Assembly: GCA_963754235.1 (NCBI GenBank)
Contig: CAVWFK010000008.1
Coordinates: forward strand, 1 to 64,000
Length of the DNA: 64,000 nt
Source: DATAYA01 sp963754235
Lineage (GTDB): Bacteria > Pseudomonadota > Alphaproteobacteria > Acetobacterales > Acetobacteraceae
Reading direction: 5' to 3'
Part shown: one piece after another, positions 1 to 7,946 of the stretch
Layout of the letters: every line of letters starts with the position of its first letter
Position numbering within the stretch: position 1 is the stretch's first letter
Notes under the pieces: generated by a model
What the model was told of the DNA's origin: nothing
Database searches by the model: none
The model's input: the letters and a program-made list of their open reading frames with translations, nothing else
Program-made: the position numbers and the translations under genes

Positions 1-236
1 GGACCTGATTGCACGCACAGTTAGGCATGCCGCTTGGTTTGGCAGGTTGACGACGCGGACCAAGCGCGGGAGTAGACGCAGCGCGTCGGTTCCGCCGCGA
101 TCGTCGATCTCGCCGCGCTCGATCTCTCCGGCGAGGCTCTCGGCCTGTTGGGCGAGGAGCCCGCAAGCACGCTGCATCGCGCCCTCGGCAAAGGCCAATT
201 GGCAGTCTTTCGGCAGGTCGTCCCCCCCGCGGCCAT
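1..236 (-). CDS. hypothetical protein, partial, possible homopolymer frameshift near its start
   Basis: An open frame on the minus strand runs off the left edge. It reads DDLPKDCQLAFAEG, then an Ala/Glu/Arg-rich helical stretch containing GLLAQQAESLAGEIERG, with a composition typical of real coding sequence. There is no good start in this frame. An ATG at 236 behind a weak GAGG site lies in a neighbouring frame, and adding one G to the seven-G run at 222-228 would join MAAGG to DDLPKD. The product is unknown. It could be a natural frameshift, a sequence error, or a chance frame. Confidence 0.35.
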
Positions 237-263
237 GACCTCAGATTGCACGTCCAAGTTGAG

Positions 264-556
264 CTAGTCCAGAGCTTCGATCGGCTCGATCAGACTCGCG
301 TCGTTATTCCGCACCGCGTTGACTCGCGGGCTGACCGGCCACGGCCGCAGCACGTCCTCACCGGCCGGCCGCAGCAGCGCGGTCGCATCGCCCTCGGCCT
401 CGCCAAGTTACGCCTGCCAGTCTGCCGGCTGGATCACCACCGGCATCCGGCTGTGGATCGGCGCCAGCAGCGCGTTGGCGTGCGTCGTAAATCGCGTCCC
501 TGAGTTGCCCAACTCGGCCGCACCTCGATACGTCGAGCGGATCAACCTGCCAGGAG
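264..556 (-). pseudogene. SRAP-domain (YedK/HMCES-like) protein, C-terminal remnant
   Basis: The minus strand reads FTTHANALLAPIHSRMPVVI followed by QPADWQA, the characteristic C-terminal half of SOS-response-associated peptidases, which shield abasic sites in single-stranded DNA. Directly after ADWQA there is an in-frame TAA where the family has Trp-Leu. The same frame then resumes with LGEAEGDATALLRPAGEDV, WPVSPRVNAVRNND and a natural stop at 264. The N-terminal half with the catalytic Cys is absent; the small plus-strand gene at 563 occupies its place. The remnant is therefore inactive. It sits beside Ku, another DNA-repair gene. Confidence 0.7.
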
Positions 557-562
557 GCGAGG

Positions 563-760
563 ATGCCCAATGCCCAAGCGCCGTATTGGCATTTCCAATG
601 CCCCGAGTGTGGTCTCGGGGACCATGAGGTGGGCCATCTGATCGCCCCGGACGACCTCTACTGCGTCGTTTGCCTGGAGGAAGAAGGGCGTCTGGTCCGG
701 CTGGAACGCTGGGAGGAGACCGATCAGGCGCGCTTGCCGGTGGCCTTGGTGGCGGCCTGA
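563..760 (+). CDS. small CxxC zinc-ribbon-like protein
   Basis: A 65-residue protein with two cysteine pairs, CPEC near residue 13 and CVVC near residue 34, arranged as in a small zinc ribbon. The tail is acidic and then hydrophobic. A strong Shine-Dalgarno sequence (AGGAGGCGAGG) directly precedes the ATG. The last 37 bases overlap the 3' end of the convergent Ku gene. Function is unknown; a metal-binding or nucleic-acid-binding role is inferred only from the cysteines. Confidence 0.55.
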   Translation: MPNAQAPYWHFQCPECGLGDHEVGHLIAPDDLYCVVCLEEEGRLVRLERWEETDQARLPVALVAA

Positions 761-1626
761 GCGGCAGGTTTCTTGCCGCCTTGCGCCGGCTCCTTGGCAG
801 GCTTGACCGGAGCCGTCTTTGCTGCCGCCTTCGGCGCTTCCGCCGTCTGCCCCAGGCTCTTCTTCAGCGCCGCCATCAAGTCGATGACGTTGCCGCGGTC
901 TGCCGCGGGCGCCTCGTCCTGCATGTCGATGCCCTCGCCTTTTAGCTTGGCGTACAGCATCGCCCGCAAGCGGGTCTCGTAGCGGTCCTCGATGTCTGAC
1001 GGGTCATAGTGCCCGGACTGCCGCTCAATCAGCTGCGTCGCAAGCGCGACCATTTCCGGGTCTGTTTTGAGCTGCGCGGCATCCTCGAAAAGCTCCTTCG
1101 GGCTGTTCAAGTCCCGCTCTTCGTGCAGCGTGTGCGCCATGAGTCCTGCCCCCATCGGGCGCAGGGCTATGGTTCGCTCGCGCTGAGAAATGACGACCCG
1201 CGACAGCGCCACCATGCCGGTCTTGCTGATCGCCTCCCGAAGCACGGCATACACGTCCTCGCTCCCCTTTCCGTCCGGGGCAAGGAAGTAGCTCGCGTCG
1301 TAGTACATCGGGTCGATGGAACCCGCATCGACGAACTTTTCGACTGTCATCACAGACGAGCTCTCGACCTTGATGCGGTCGAGATCATCATCGGTGACGA
1401 TGAGGTAGTGGTTCTTCTTGAACTCGTAGCCCTTCACCAGATTGCGGCGTTCGAGTTCCTGTCCCGTCTCGCCATCCTGCGTGACCATCCTGATCCGATT
1501 TCCCGTTTCAGGATTGATCATATTGAAGCGGATTGCGGATCGATCGTGGCGCGCGTTGTAAAGCGCCACAGGACAAGAGACGAGCGCCAGCCGCAGTTGG
1601 CCGCGCCAGATAGGTCGTTGTGCCAT
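724..1626 (-). CDS. ku: Ku DNA end-binding protein, non-homologous end joining
   Basis: A 300-residue bacterial Ku homologue. It begins MAQRPIWRGQLRLALVSCPV, the conserved Ku N-terminus, and contains the core with TVEKFVDAGSID and a long Lys/Ala/Pro-rich C-terminal tail typical of alphaproteobacterial Ku. In the family, Ku homodimers encircle broken DNA ends and recruit the ligase LigD. The start was set at 1626, where homology begins; an upstream in-frame ATG at 1674 would add 16 atypical residues. No ligD is visible in the window, so the partner must lie elsewhere. Confidence 0.92.
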   Translation of the reverse strand: MAQRPIWRGQLRLALVSCPVALYNARHDRSAIRFNMINPETGNRIRMVTQDGETGQELERRNLVKGYEFKKNHYLIVTDDDLDRIKVESSSVMTVEKFVDAGSIDPMYYDASYFLAPDGKGSEDVYAVLREAISKTGMVALSRVVISQRERTIALRPMGAGLMAHTLHEERDLNSPKELFEDAAQLKTDPEMVALATQLIERQSGHYDPSDIEDRYETRLRAMLYAKLKGEGIDMQDEAPAADRGNVIDLMAALKKSLGQTAEAPKAAAKTAPVKPAKEPAQGGKKPAAQAATKATGKRA

Positions 1627-1839
1627 GCCCGAGAGGATTCGGACGAGCCAGCGAACAAAAAAGGACTCCGCCAAGTTCGTCGCGGCATTCTGCCGGCGCT
1701 CAAGGGGGCAGCATCGACTGACAAGCGCTTGGCAGGTCAGGAAATGCCTGCGAACGTGTTCCCGGCTGACCTACTAACACACGTTTGAGTGATCGGGCGC
1801 CGAGCTTCTTCAGACTTGCCAGTCGCTTGCGCGGATCGA

Positions 1840-2112
1840 TCACGGCGGCTCCGGCACCAGTTCGATCGCCCAATCGGGCGCCGCCCCGCCGACATGCTGG
1901 CGATGCCCGGCGCAGAGATAGACCGGCGCCGGCCGGCCGCCGCAGCGGTGACACCGCAGCCGGGCTAGGACCGCCTCGAACGTCCGGTTGCCGCCCTTCG
2001 TCGCGAGCAGCCGCACCGGGTAGAGCACCACGCCCTTGCAGCAGCGCAGCTCAAGCGAGCAATCCGGCCATTCGGACAAGCGATGGGCGAGGTGGAAGGG
2101 CGGCGGGTGCAC
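1840..2112 (-). CDS. small cysteine-motif protein of unknown function
   Basis: A 90-residue protein opening at a GTG. It contains HRLSEWPDCSLELRCC, then a basic stretch, then LRCHRCGGRPAPVYLC with a CxxC knuckle, and ends WAIELVPEPP. The layout (a Cys cluster, an Arg-rich middle and a second CxxC) resembles small zinc-binding conserved hypotheticals of alphaproteobacteria. The 1627-1839 gap between it and Ku shows no further gene I can support. Function is unknown. Confidence 0.5.
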   Translation of the reverse strand: MHPPPFHLAHRLSEWPDCSLELRCCKGVVLYPVRLLATKGGNRTFEAVLARLRCHRCGGRPAPVYLCAGHRQHVGGAAPDWAIELVPEPP

Positions 2113-2217
2113 GCACCCATTTAGCTTTAGCGGGGGAACAGGAGGGGAAAAAGATGGGCCGAGCTACGCAATTTCCGAGGCGGTCAGGCCCGCCTCATTC
2201 CGGCTGGTTACAGGCGA

Positions 2218-2451
2218 TTAGCTCAGGGCGAAGCCGAGGCTGTCCACCACGCGGCCATCGATCTTGACCGGAAGGTAGGTGCAGGAGCGCCCCTGCGCGT
2301 CGGTGGCACGAATCGCCTGCGGCATCGTGTCGGGATAATCGCCGCCGTGCTCCAGCGTCTCAAACGTCCAGCCCCGTCCGTCGAGCGCCGGGTCTTGCGG
2401 GCGATCGTGTTCCGAGAGCTCCCGAAAGGTGCGGGATTGAGTGATTTTCAC
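2218..2451 (-). CDS. conserved hypothetical protein, paralogue of the protein at 4391-4648
   Basis: A 77-residue protein starting at GTG 2451, with AGGAGGA seven bases upstream. Its core includes RPQDPALDGRGWTFETLEHG, YPDTMPQAIRATDAQGRSC and GRVVDSLGF. It matches the product of 4391-4648 at roughly 50 of 69 aligned positions, including invariant GW.FETLEHGG and YPDTMPQAIRATDA blocks, so purifying selection is likely. No domain is recognised. The two copies flank the PEP-CTERM gene cluster on the opposite strand. Confidence 0.65.
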   Translation of the reverse strand: MKITQSRTFRELSEHDRPQDPALDGRGWTFETLEHGGDYPDTMPQAIRATDAQGRSCTYLPVKIDGRVVDSLGFALS

Positions 2452-2676
2452 GGGCTGATCCTCCTGCCAGGACGCCAACGCAGAACCGCCCCGGTGGTGG
2501 CCGGGGCGGCTGGTAGGGCTGGCCGCGTGGCGCGTCAACGCCAAGTGGCAGGCGCACCGGCCAAGGGTGCTGAAGCCGGCCACCTAATCCGGCTGCGGCG
2601 ACCGGCACCGAATTCGGCATCGGTGCGCAGGATTTCTCCTGTAAAATCGGCGCATGGATAAGATCGATTTGGGAAA

Positions 2677-3327
2677 ATGCGGTATTTTCTGATGGCTGTT
2701 GCTCTGGTCCCCATCGCGCAGGCCGCGGCGAGCACCATTAGCGACCGCCCGCCGGAACTGATGCACATGCCCACCAACGCCTTCGTTTTGACCGTAAGCG
2801 GGTCGATTGGCGCGCCGCTCGCTTACCGGGCGAACCCGCTGGGGGAAAGGGTTGTCGAGATGCCGGCCCCCGACACGGCCAACCTGAGTTTCGCAAGAAT
2901 CGCAGCCGACTCTGCCGCAATTGAGCCGAGCCTAGGTTTTATAGCTACCGGGCCTGCGAGTTTCGAGCCAGAAGACGCTTACACCGGATTCACAAGGCCA
3001 CCAACCTTCGGCAGCGGGGGCCAGACCTCTGCCAGCAGCGGCAGCGGAGACATCACCACCCTTTCCGCCCCCATTACCAATCTCGACCTTCTTGGCGTGC
3101 CAAGGGGCTACGTCTCCGGCAGCGCCCTGTCGGGCAGTTCGACCTACGACAACCAGACCTTCAGCAGCCTCGGCGTGACGCCCGGCACTTACGTCTGGAC
3201 GTGGTCGAGTGGCAGCTTCACGCTCGACATCCCAGGCGCTGCGGTTCCGGAACCGTCCAGCCTCGGGCTGCTGGCGCTGCCGCTGGGCTTCGTCACGCTG
3301 CTCGCCGCGCGGCACCGCCTGACCTAG
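2677..3327 (+). CDS. PEP-CTERM sorting-domain protein
   Basis: A 216-residue exported protein. The N-terminus MRYFLMAVALVPIAQAAA is a signal peptide. The central region is Ser/Gly/Thr-rich and low in complexity. The C-terminus is a textbook PEP-CTERM anchor: VPEPSSLG at about residue 190, a hydrophobic helix, then a basic RHR end. In the family this tail is recognised by exosortase during export to the cell surface or extracellular matrix. No exosortase gene lies in the window. The passenger domain is unknown. It is the first of three tandem sorting-tail genes. Confidence 0.8.
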   Translation: MRYFLMAVALVPIAQAAASTISDRPPELMHMPTNAFVLTVSGSIGAPLAYRANPLGERVVEMPAPDTANLSFARIAADSAAIEPSLGFIATGPASFEPEDAYTGFTRPPTFGSGGQTSASSGSGDITTLSAPITNLDLLGVPRGYVSGSALSGSSTYDNQTFSSLGVTPGTYVWTWSSGSFTLDIPGAAVPEPSSLGLLALPLGFVTLLAARHRLT

Positions 3328-3385
3328 ACGCGCACGCTGGCGAACAGTGCGCCCACACAACCGTCGTCGAGGAAAGGGTTGCATA

Positions 3386-3958
3386 ATGAAGATCAGCTTG
3401 GTGTTCCCGGCGTTCGTTACCGGATTGATTCTGGCCGGTGGCGCAGGTCGCGCGGCCGATTGGGACGGCGACCAGGTCAACGTTCAACTCCTCTCGCCGA
3501 ACCCCCAGACAGTTGCCTTCAACGGCAATTTCATCGTGCCGCCGCCATTCAACATCGAACCATTTGGCGAGCAGATTTTCCCATTAGGCATCGGCGACAC
3601 GATGGTCATCCTTCAGAACTTAGACCAGTCTGCCGATATTTTCCCAAGTCAATCCGTCATCAAAATCACCGACTTGACCGCTTCGCAAATCGTAGGAGCG
3701 GTTGAGGATCCGAACTCGACGACCATTTTGAAGACGCCGGTCCTTTTCGGGAGCAACTTTCTGCAGTTCGACGTGTCGCAACAGCCTCTAAACCCAGGCT
3801 CTATCAAGATCGACTTGAACTTTTCGGGCGGTATCGGATCTCCAACGCCCATCCCTGGGCCGGCCTCGCTGCCGCTGCTTGCGTCCGGCCTGCTTGGCCT
3901 CCTCGCCGTCTGTTGGCGGAAGAATACGAGGGGGCGCCGGCTACTTGGGTCGGTGTGA
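3386..3958 (+). CDS. secreted protein with PEP-CTERM-like C-terminal anchor
   Basis: A 190-residue protein starting MKISLVFPAFVTGLILAGG, a signal peptide ending near GRAADW. The middle is beta-rich (QTVAFNGNFIVPPPFNIEP; VIKITDLTASQIVGAVEDPN). The end is PIPGPASLPLLASGLLGLL followed by a hydrophobic helix and a basic cap, a PEP-CTERM variant with PGPA in place of PEP. The start was chosen at 3386 because it opens the signal peptide; an in-frame upstream ATG at 3347 adds an implausible Arg-rich leader. Likely surface-displayed; its role is unknown. Confidence 0.75.
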   Translation: MKISLVFPAFVTGLILAGGAGRAADWDGDQVNVQLLSPNPQTVAFNGNFIVPPPFNIEPFGEQIFPLGIGDTMVILQNLDQSADIFPSQSVIKITDLTASQIVGAVEDPNSTTILKTPVLFGSNFLQFDVSQQPLNPGSIKIDLNFSGGIGSPTPIPGPASLPLLASGLLGLLAVCWRKNTRGRRLLGSV

Positions 3959-4107
3959 ATGCAGAACCCCCCCGGGTGGCGAGCCGAGGCGGCTGTAGCA
4001 GGCGGGCAGCGTGCCGATCATCCCGGCGGCGGCTTCGGCTTGGGCGGCGTGGGGCCGCCGCGCCACGGCAGCGGGGCCGGCGGCGCGAACGGGCGGGGCG
4101 TCATGCC

Positions 4108-4372
4108 ACGCCCTCCGGCGGCGCCGGCCCATTCACCGTCGCCGGCGATGTGCCGCTCGCTGACGCCGGCGGCCCGGATTGGGATGTCTGGGCCGAGACG
4201 GTGTCTTTTGACGAAGATACCAGGCTATTTCGCCACCGCCGATCTTACGCTGAGCGTCGCCTACACATACAGGCCGGCGGGTGGCGGGCCGGCCACGTTG
4301 CCTAAGCCGGCGGCGCTGCCGCTGCTGGCGGTCGGGCTGCTGGGGCTGGCGGGTGCAGGGAGGCGCAGGTAG
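4108..4372 (+). pseudogene. third PEP-CTERM-like protein, frameshifted
   Basis: One frame gives FTVAGDVPLADAGG, WDVWAETVSFDEDT and breaks; the frame one base on gives GYFATADLTLSVAYTY, then LPKPAALPLLAVGLLGLAG and RRR, a PEP-CTERM-like anchor. Removing the A at about 4222 joins DEDT directly to GYFATADL. No signal peptide can be found upstream, where the DNA is Gly/Arg-rich in all frames, so the 5' end also looks lost. This is the decayed last member of the tandem sorting-tail cluster. Confidence 0.55.
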
Positions 4373-4390
4373 CGCGATCAGGGGGGCCGC

Positions 4391-4648
4391 TCACTCCTCT
4401 CGCCGCAGGGTGAACCCGTGGCTATCCACCACGCGCCCTTCAACCTTGATGGGGACATAAATGCAAGACCGGCCCTCGGCATCGGTGGCCCGGATGGCCT
4501 GCGGCATTGTGTCGGGATACTCGCCGCCGTGCTCCAGTGTCTCGAATATCCAGCCCTGGCCGTCCAGCGTCGGGTCTTGCGGGCGCATCTCCGGCGCCAG
4601 CTCGCGGTAGGTGTGGCGAGAGTGGGGCGCGCTCCCTTCCACCGCCAT
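4391..4648 (-). CDS. conserved hypothetical protein, paralogue of the protein at 2218-2451
   Basis: An 85-residue protein with the blocks RPQDPTLDGQGWIFETLEHG, YPDTMPQAIRATDAEGRSC and GRVVDSHGFTL, closely similar to its paralogue about 2 kb away on the same strand. It follows the small lipoprotein gene by three bases, so the two are probably co-transcribed. The N-terminal 12 residues differ from the paralogue. No known domain is recognised; the charged, single-domain composition suggests a cytoplasmic protein. Confidence 0.65.
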   Translation of the reverse strand: MAVEGSAPHSRHTYRELAPEMRPQDPTLDGQGWIFETLEHGGEYPDTMPQAIRATDAEGRSCIYVPIKVEGRVVDSHGFTLRREE

Positions 4649-4651
4649 ACG

Positions 4652-4789
4652 TTATGGCGTCCAGCCGGTCGGACTGGTTGCAGCGGGCGCGGGGGTTCCG
4701 GCACTGGGCGGCGCATTCGCCGCGGAACGGTCGGCGCATCCGGCGGCCAGCAGGCAAGCTAGCGGTGCGAGGACGTGAGTGACGGGCAT
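4652..4789 (-). CDS. small lipoprotein
   Basis: A 45-residue precursor, MPVTHVLAPLACLLAAGCAD, with a lipobox-like LAAGC and a short Ala/Pro/Thr-rich mature part. Lipidation at Cys18 would leave a peptide of under 30 residues tethered to the membrane. It ends three bases before the ATG of the downstream paralogue-family gene, suggesting an operon. Function is unknown; short lipoproteins of this kind are common beside envelope genes. Confidence 0.5.
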   Translation of the reverse strand: MPVTHVLAPLACLLAAGCADRSAANAPPSAGTPAPAATSPTGWTP

Positions 4790-4897
4790 CGGGCAGGGTG
4801 ATCCTGAGCGGGAAAGCCTCAGAACGAACGCGAACCGCCCCGGTTGCCAGCCGGCGCGGCTGGTAGGCTTGCATCCCCGATGGCATATTGAAAGGAG

Positions 4898-5131
4898 ATG
4901 CCGAGACGGCGGCCCCCCGAACCCCACCCCCACGCCGACGCGACTTACCGCGTGCTGCCAGCGGAAGCGGGAGCGTTTGGCGTGGAAGTCGTCATACCGG
5001 GCAGTCACCCGACGATCGTTCGCGGTTTCCCCACTGCTGAGGCGGCCGAGGCATGGGTGGCAGAACACAAGACGGGTGTCGGTGCCGGTCAGCCCTTAAA
5101 GAGGCTTCGTTTCCGGGACCGGAGTAGCTGA
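4898..5131 (+). CDS. small conserved hypothetical protein
   Basis: A 77-residue protein. After a Pro/Arg-rich lead it reads TYRVLPAEAGAFGVEVVIPG, then SHPTIVRGFPTAEAAEAWVA and EHK, a compact beta-beta-helix pattern seen in small conserved hypotheticals of Rhizobiales and Rhodospirillales. A perfect AAGGAG abuts the ATG with no spacer, which is unfavourable for initiation, and no in-frame alternative start lies close downstream. It is divergent from the lipoprotein gene at 4789. Confidence 0.55.
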   Translation: MPRRRPPEPHPHADATYRVLPAEAGAFGVEVVIPGSHPTIVRGFPTAEAAEAWVAEHKTGVGAGQPLKRLRFRDRSS

Positions 5132-5425
5132 GTCATGCACGCGCAAAATCTCCTGTTCCGTATGTTGCGCCCGGCCGTCGACCGCCCCTCGACCTCCTGT
5201 CGTAAGCCTCGAGTGCGCGGCGACAATCAGGGTGGTTGGGGGCGTCAATTAGGATGGATTGTCGCCGGCGCGGTTCCCGACAGGAGGCCTGCCTGCGACT
5301 CCGTGACGACGTGTCGGACTGCCGGGGTCCTCAACTCCCGAGAAGAGACCCCCAGTGCCCGGCACGCACATCACCGATCAGCAGGCGAAATTGTTCGAGC
5401 CGGGGCGGCGGTAGGCGGCGCAGGA

Positions 5426-5728
5426 TCATTGCTTGGTGGCTGTAGTGCCAGACGCGCCCTTCTTTGGCGCCGGCCCCGCTTCCGAGCCGGCCTTGGCGGG
5501 CTGGCCGGGCGCGCCGCCAATCGTGCTGCCAGTGCCGTTTCCGGCGGCCGGATTGCCGCCAAGCGCGGAGTCGTGGGTAACCCACTTGCCCGACGTCTTG
5601 CCCGACGCCGGACCGGAGGTGGTCCCGGTGGCACCGCCGGTCTGCTGCGCCTGTGCGAGAGGCGCGAACGCGAGTGTGCCCGCGAGCAGGGCCCCGCAGG
5701 CGAGAGTACGCGCAAAACGATCTCTCTG
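5426..5728 (-). pseudogene. small secreted Gly/Thr-rich protein lacking a start
   Basis: The minus strand encodes RFARTLACGALLAGTLAFAP then LAQAQQTGGATGTTSG, a clear signal peptide with an AQA cleavage site, followed by a Gly/Ser/Lys-rich mature region ending KKGASGTTATKQ. No start codon lies close upstream; the frame runs straight into the antisense of the RHH gene at 5711. The 5' end looks cut off at about 5.72 kb, exactly where the RHH gene also loses its start. Confidence 0.45.
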
Positions 5729-5968
5729 CCCGCCTCCCTGTGGGAGCGGGTGGACGAGTTCATGTTCGCCAGCCGGATCAAGAAAGATAGCGTGGCCATC
5801 CGCCGGCTGGTCGAGCGCGGGCTGGACGCCGAGGAGGCCGATGCGGCGCGCAGCGCCGGTGGACCATCGCGAAGCGATGCGGCGCAACCGCGCTGGTCAC
5901 CGTCGGGATCCGACGCCGGGAAGAAGCCGGCGGGTGCCGGGCGCAAGCCGGGCGGGGGGCGTCAATAA
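5711..5968 (+). pseudogene. ribbon-helix-helix-like protein lacking a start
   Basis: The plus strand reads RKTISLPASLWERVDEFMFA then SRIKKDSVAIRRLVERGLDA, a typical CopG/MetJ-type ribbon-helix-helix: a beta strand with alternating residues and two helices. A Gly/Ser/Lys-rich tail follows. Family members begin one to three residues before RKTISLP, but there is no ATG, GTG or TTG there. The gene therefore appears truncated at the same breakpoint as the opposing secreted protein. Its partner toxin, if there was one, is not visible. Confidence 0.5.
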
Positions 5969-6022
5969 TCTGTGCGCAGCCGTGCGCCACCATCCCGCGC
6001 AGGATCGTGAGATGGCTTGTGG

Positions 6023-6175
6023 ATGGCTGAGGATGCCAACCGTAAGCGCCTGATCTAGCATCACATTTCGGCACTGTTGGCGGACACCCTCTCCGCCATT
6101 CCCCCGTTTGTCCGCCCCGCAGATCCAGGTGGACGATCTATGCCGCTAGACCCGCCGCCCTCAGCTCCTGCCTGA
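6023..6175 (+). pseudogene. possible small ORF with in-frame stop
   Basis: ATG 6023 opens MAEDANRKRLI, then TAG at 6056-6058, then the same frame continues HHISALLADTLSAIPPFVRP and stops at 6173-6175. Reading the TAG as a former Gln or Glu codon would give a plausible 50-residue protein. It overlaps the 3' end of the opposite-strand patatin gene. Support is composition only. Confidence 0.2.
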
Positions 6176-7946
6176 AGCCATCGACAACCTTCGAGGCGAC
6201 GAAATCGACGACCCCAGGAACGGCGAACAGCCCGATCAGCAACGGAAGCGCTCCGCTGCCGCCATTGTCCGCCACCAACTTGCCGATCACCGCCTTCAAC
6301 CGCGTCTCCAACATCGGCTTCAGCGCATCCGGATTGAACGCGCCTACCGGCCAATCCGGCACCGGCAGCGGCGCTTCGCCGGTCTTGTCCGGGATAACCG
6401 GCAGAAAATAGCTATCTCCGGGCGTATTCTGCTGGACGTCGATTCGTTTTCCATTCTGATCCATCGCCCAGTCCTTGCGATCATCGAGCTGCCAGCTTGC
6501 GAATAGCGGGTTGTCGCCCGCCAGCACCAACTCTGTACGGACATAGGTCTGCATGTTCTGGCGACCGAGCAGATAATCGTGCACCCGGAACGCTCGTGCG
6601 CACCAGCCCGCCGCCGCATACAACGCGGTTCCCGCCAGAGCGGCCTCTCCGACTTTGCCCTTCTCCGGGCGGAACGGAACCAATTGAAAGCGGCTGAATA
6701 CGTCGTCATTGGCGAACAGCTCCATGTCGGCGGTCAGGTAACGACCGCCGCCAACGACCGTGCCGACGATATCCTCGACAACCGAAAGCAAGCTCTTGCC
6801 CGTCCTTGCGATCGGCTTGGGCTGATCGGCGAGCGGGTCGATCATGAAGATCGCCCGCCTCGCGTCCGACTTGCCTTGGGGATTGACGCCGATCAACCCG
6901 GCGAGGGCCTGGTGCACAAGGCATACCGGATCGTTGTTGAAGGTGCCTCCGTCCACACAGGTGCACGAATAGGTTCCGTCCTGTTCGGCGTCCGGAAGGC
7001 CGGTCCAGTCGGGTTCCGGCCAGTCAACCCGGTAGCCTGGCACCCCCGCCACCGGTCTGACCCGCGGCCGGTAATGATAGTGCTCCGCCGGCCGCGACAG
7101 CGCGCGTGCAGCCAGTCCGACCGGCAGCGCGGCGCTGGCGGTGGCATAAGTGACGAGGGTGTCGTAGCCGACGAAGCTGGAACCGTCGCCCTGGCCAAGC
7201 CAGAACTCATCCTCGCGCTTCCCAAGCGAATCCGGTGTGACGGCGGGAGATGCTCCATTCGGGCACGCGAACCAGGCGAAGTCGTCGTGTTGGACGAATG
7301 CCGCCCCGGAAAAGTCGCCGAGTGTTGGGACGTTGAGGATATGGTATGGCACCCCCCGGAGGTTAGCGAGGGTCACGGCGACACGGAACGGTGCGGCGAA
7401 GTACGGAAGAACCTCTCCTTGTGTGTTGCCGAGTGCCGCCAGCTTGGCCCCCCATTCATCGATCATTCGGCAATTCACCAGTGACGGCACGTGCTGAACC
7501 GGCTTCACCACGGCGCCCGACCCGAGGTCGGCGTCGTCATGCAGGTCGTCCGTCAGCAACAGCCGCGCTATCTGAAACTCATTGACCCATAGATCCCAGA
7601 GAGGGTTTCCGGTCACGACCGGGTCGGCTTGTCGCCCGTCAGGGGTGGCATCGGCGCTGACGTGAGGCACCTTCCGGCTCGACAGCAGCCCGAGAATGGC
7701 GGCGCAGACTGCACCGCCTGAGGTCCCCGCCACCATCTTCACGATGACCCGGTGCAGCGGCCGGGGGTCGGCGTGCCATGCCTCAAGCGCCTCGAGCAAG
7801 AAGTCCAGTGCCCCTGCTGTATAGGCGCCGGCGGAGACGGTACCGCCCAGAACCAGGCCGAGTTCAAAGGTTCGATCCGGCGGCTCGGGGACGACCGTCG
7901 GAAACAATTGGCACCGCCGATCGGGGACAACCGGTGGAATAGCCAT
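6138..7946 (-). CDS. patatin-like phospholipase family protein
   Basis: A 602-residue protein with patatin hallmarks: a glycine-rich oxyanion loop, LVLGGTVSAGAYTAGALDFL, near residues 31-50; the nucleophile elbow GTSGG at about 74-78; and DGGTFNNDP near residue 340, supplying the Asp of the Ser-Asp dyad. It is much longer than minimal patatins, resembling large bacterial patatin-related proteins. The start at 7946 has a strong GGGAGGAG site. No signal peptide is evident, so it is probably cytosolic or membrane-peripheral. Substrate is unknown; the family hydrolyses acyl esters of phospholipids. Confidence 0.85.
   Translation of the reverse strand: MAIPPVVPDRRCQLFPTVVPEPPDRTFELGLVLGGTVSAGAYTAGALDFLLEALEAWHADPRPLHRVIVKMVAGTSGGAVCAAILGLLSSRKVPHVSADATPDGRQADPVVTGNPLWDLWVNEFQIARLLLTDDLHDDADLGSGAVVKPVQHVPSLVNCRMIDEWGAKLAALGNTQGEVLPYFAAPFRVAVTLANLRGVPYHILNVPTLGDFSGAAFVQHDDFAWFACPNGASPAVTPDSLGKREDEFWLGQGDGSSFVGYDTLVTYATASAALPVGLAARALSRPAEHYHYRPRVRPVAGVPGYRVDWPEPDWTGLPDAEQDGTYSCTCVDGGTFNNDPVCLVHQALAGLIGVNPQGKSDARRAIFMIDPLADQPKPIARTGKSLLSVVEDIVGTVVGGGRYLTADMELFANDDVFSRFQLVPFRPEKGKVGEAALAGTALYAAAGWCARAFRVHDYLLGRQNMQTYVRTELVLAGDNPLFASWQLDDRKDWAMDQNGKRIDVQQNTPGDSYFLPVIPDKTGEAPLPVPDWPVGAFNPDALKPMLETRLKAVIGKLVADNGGSGALPLLIGLFAVPGVVDFVASKVVDGFRQELRAAGLAA

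Noticed and set aside
3941..4132. Minus-strand 63-codon frame opposite the third PEP-CTERM remnant
   Set aside because: Arg/Ala/Pro-rich composition typical of shadow frames.
5355..5414. GTG frame VPGTHITDQQAKLFEPGRR resembling an IS21 IstA N-terminus
   Set aside because: Only 19 codons with partial similarity; too short to support.
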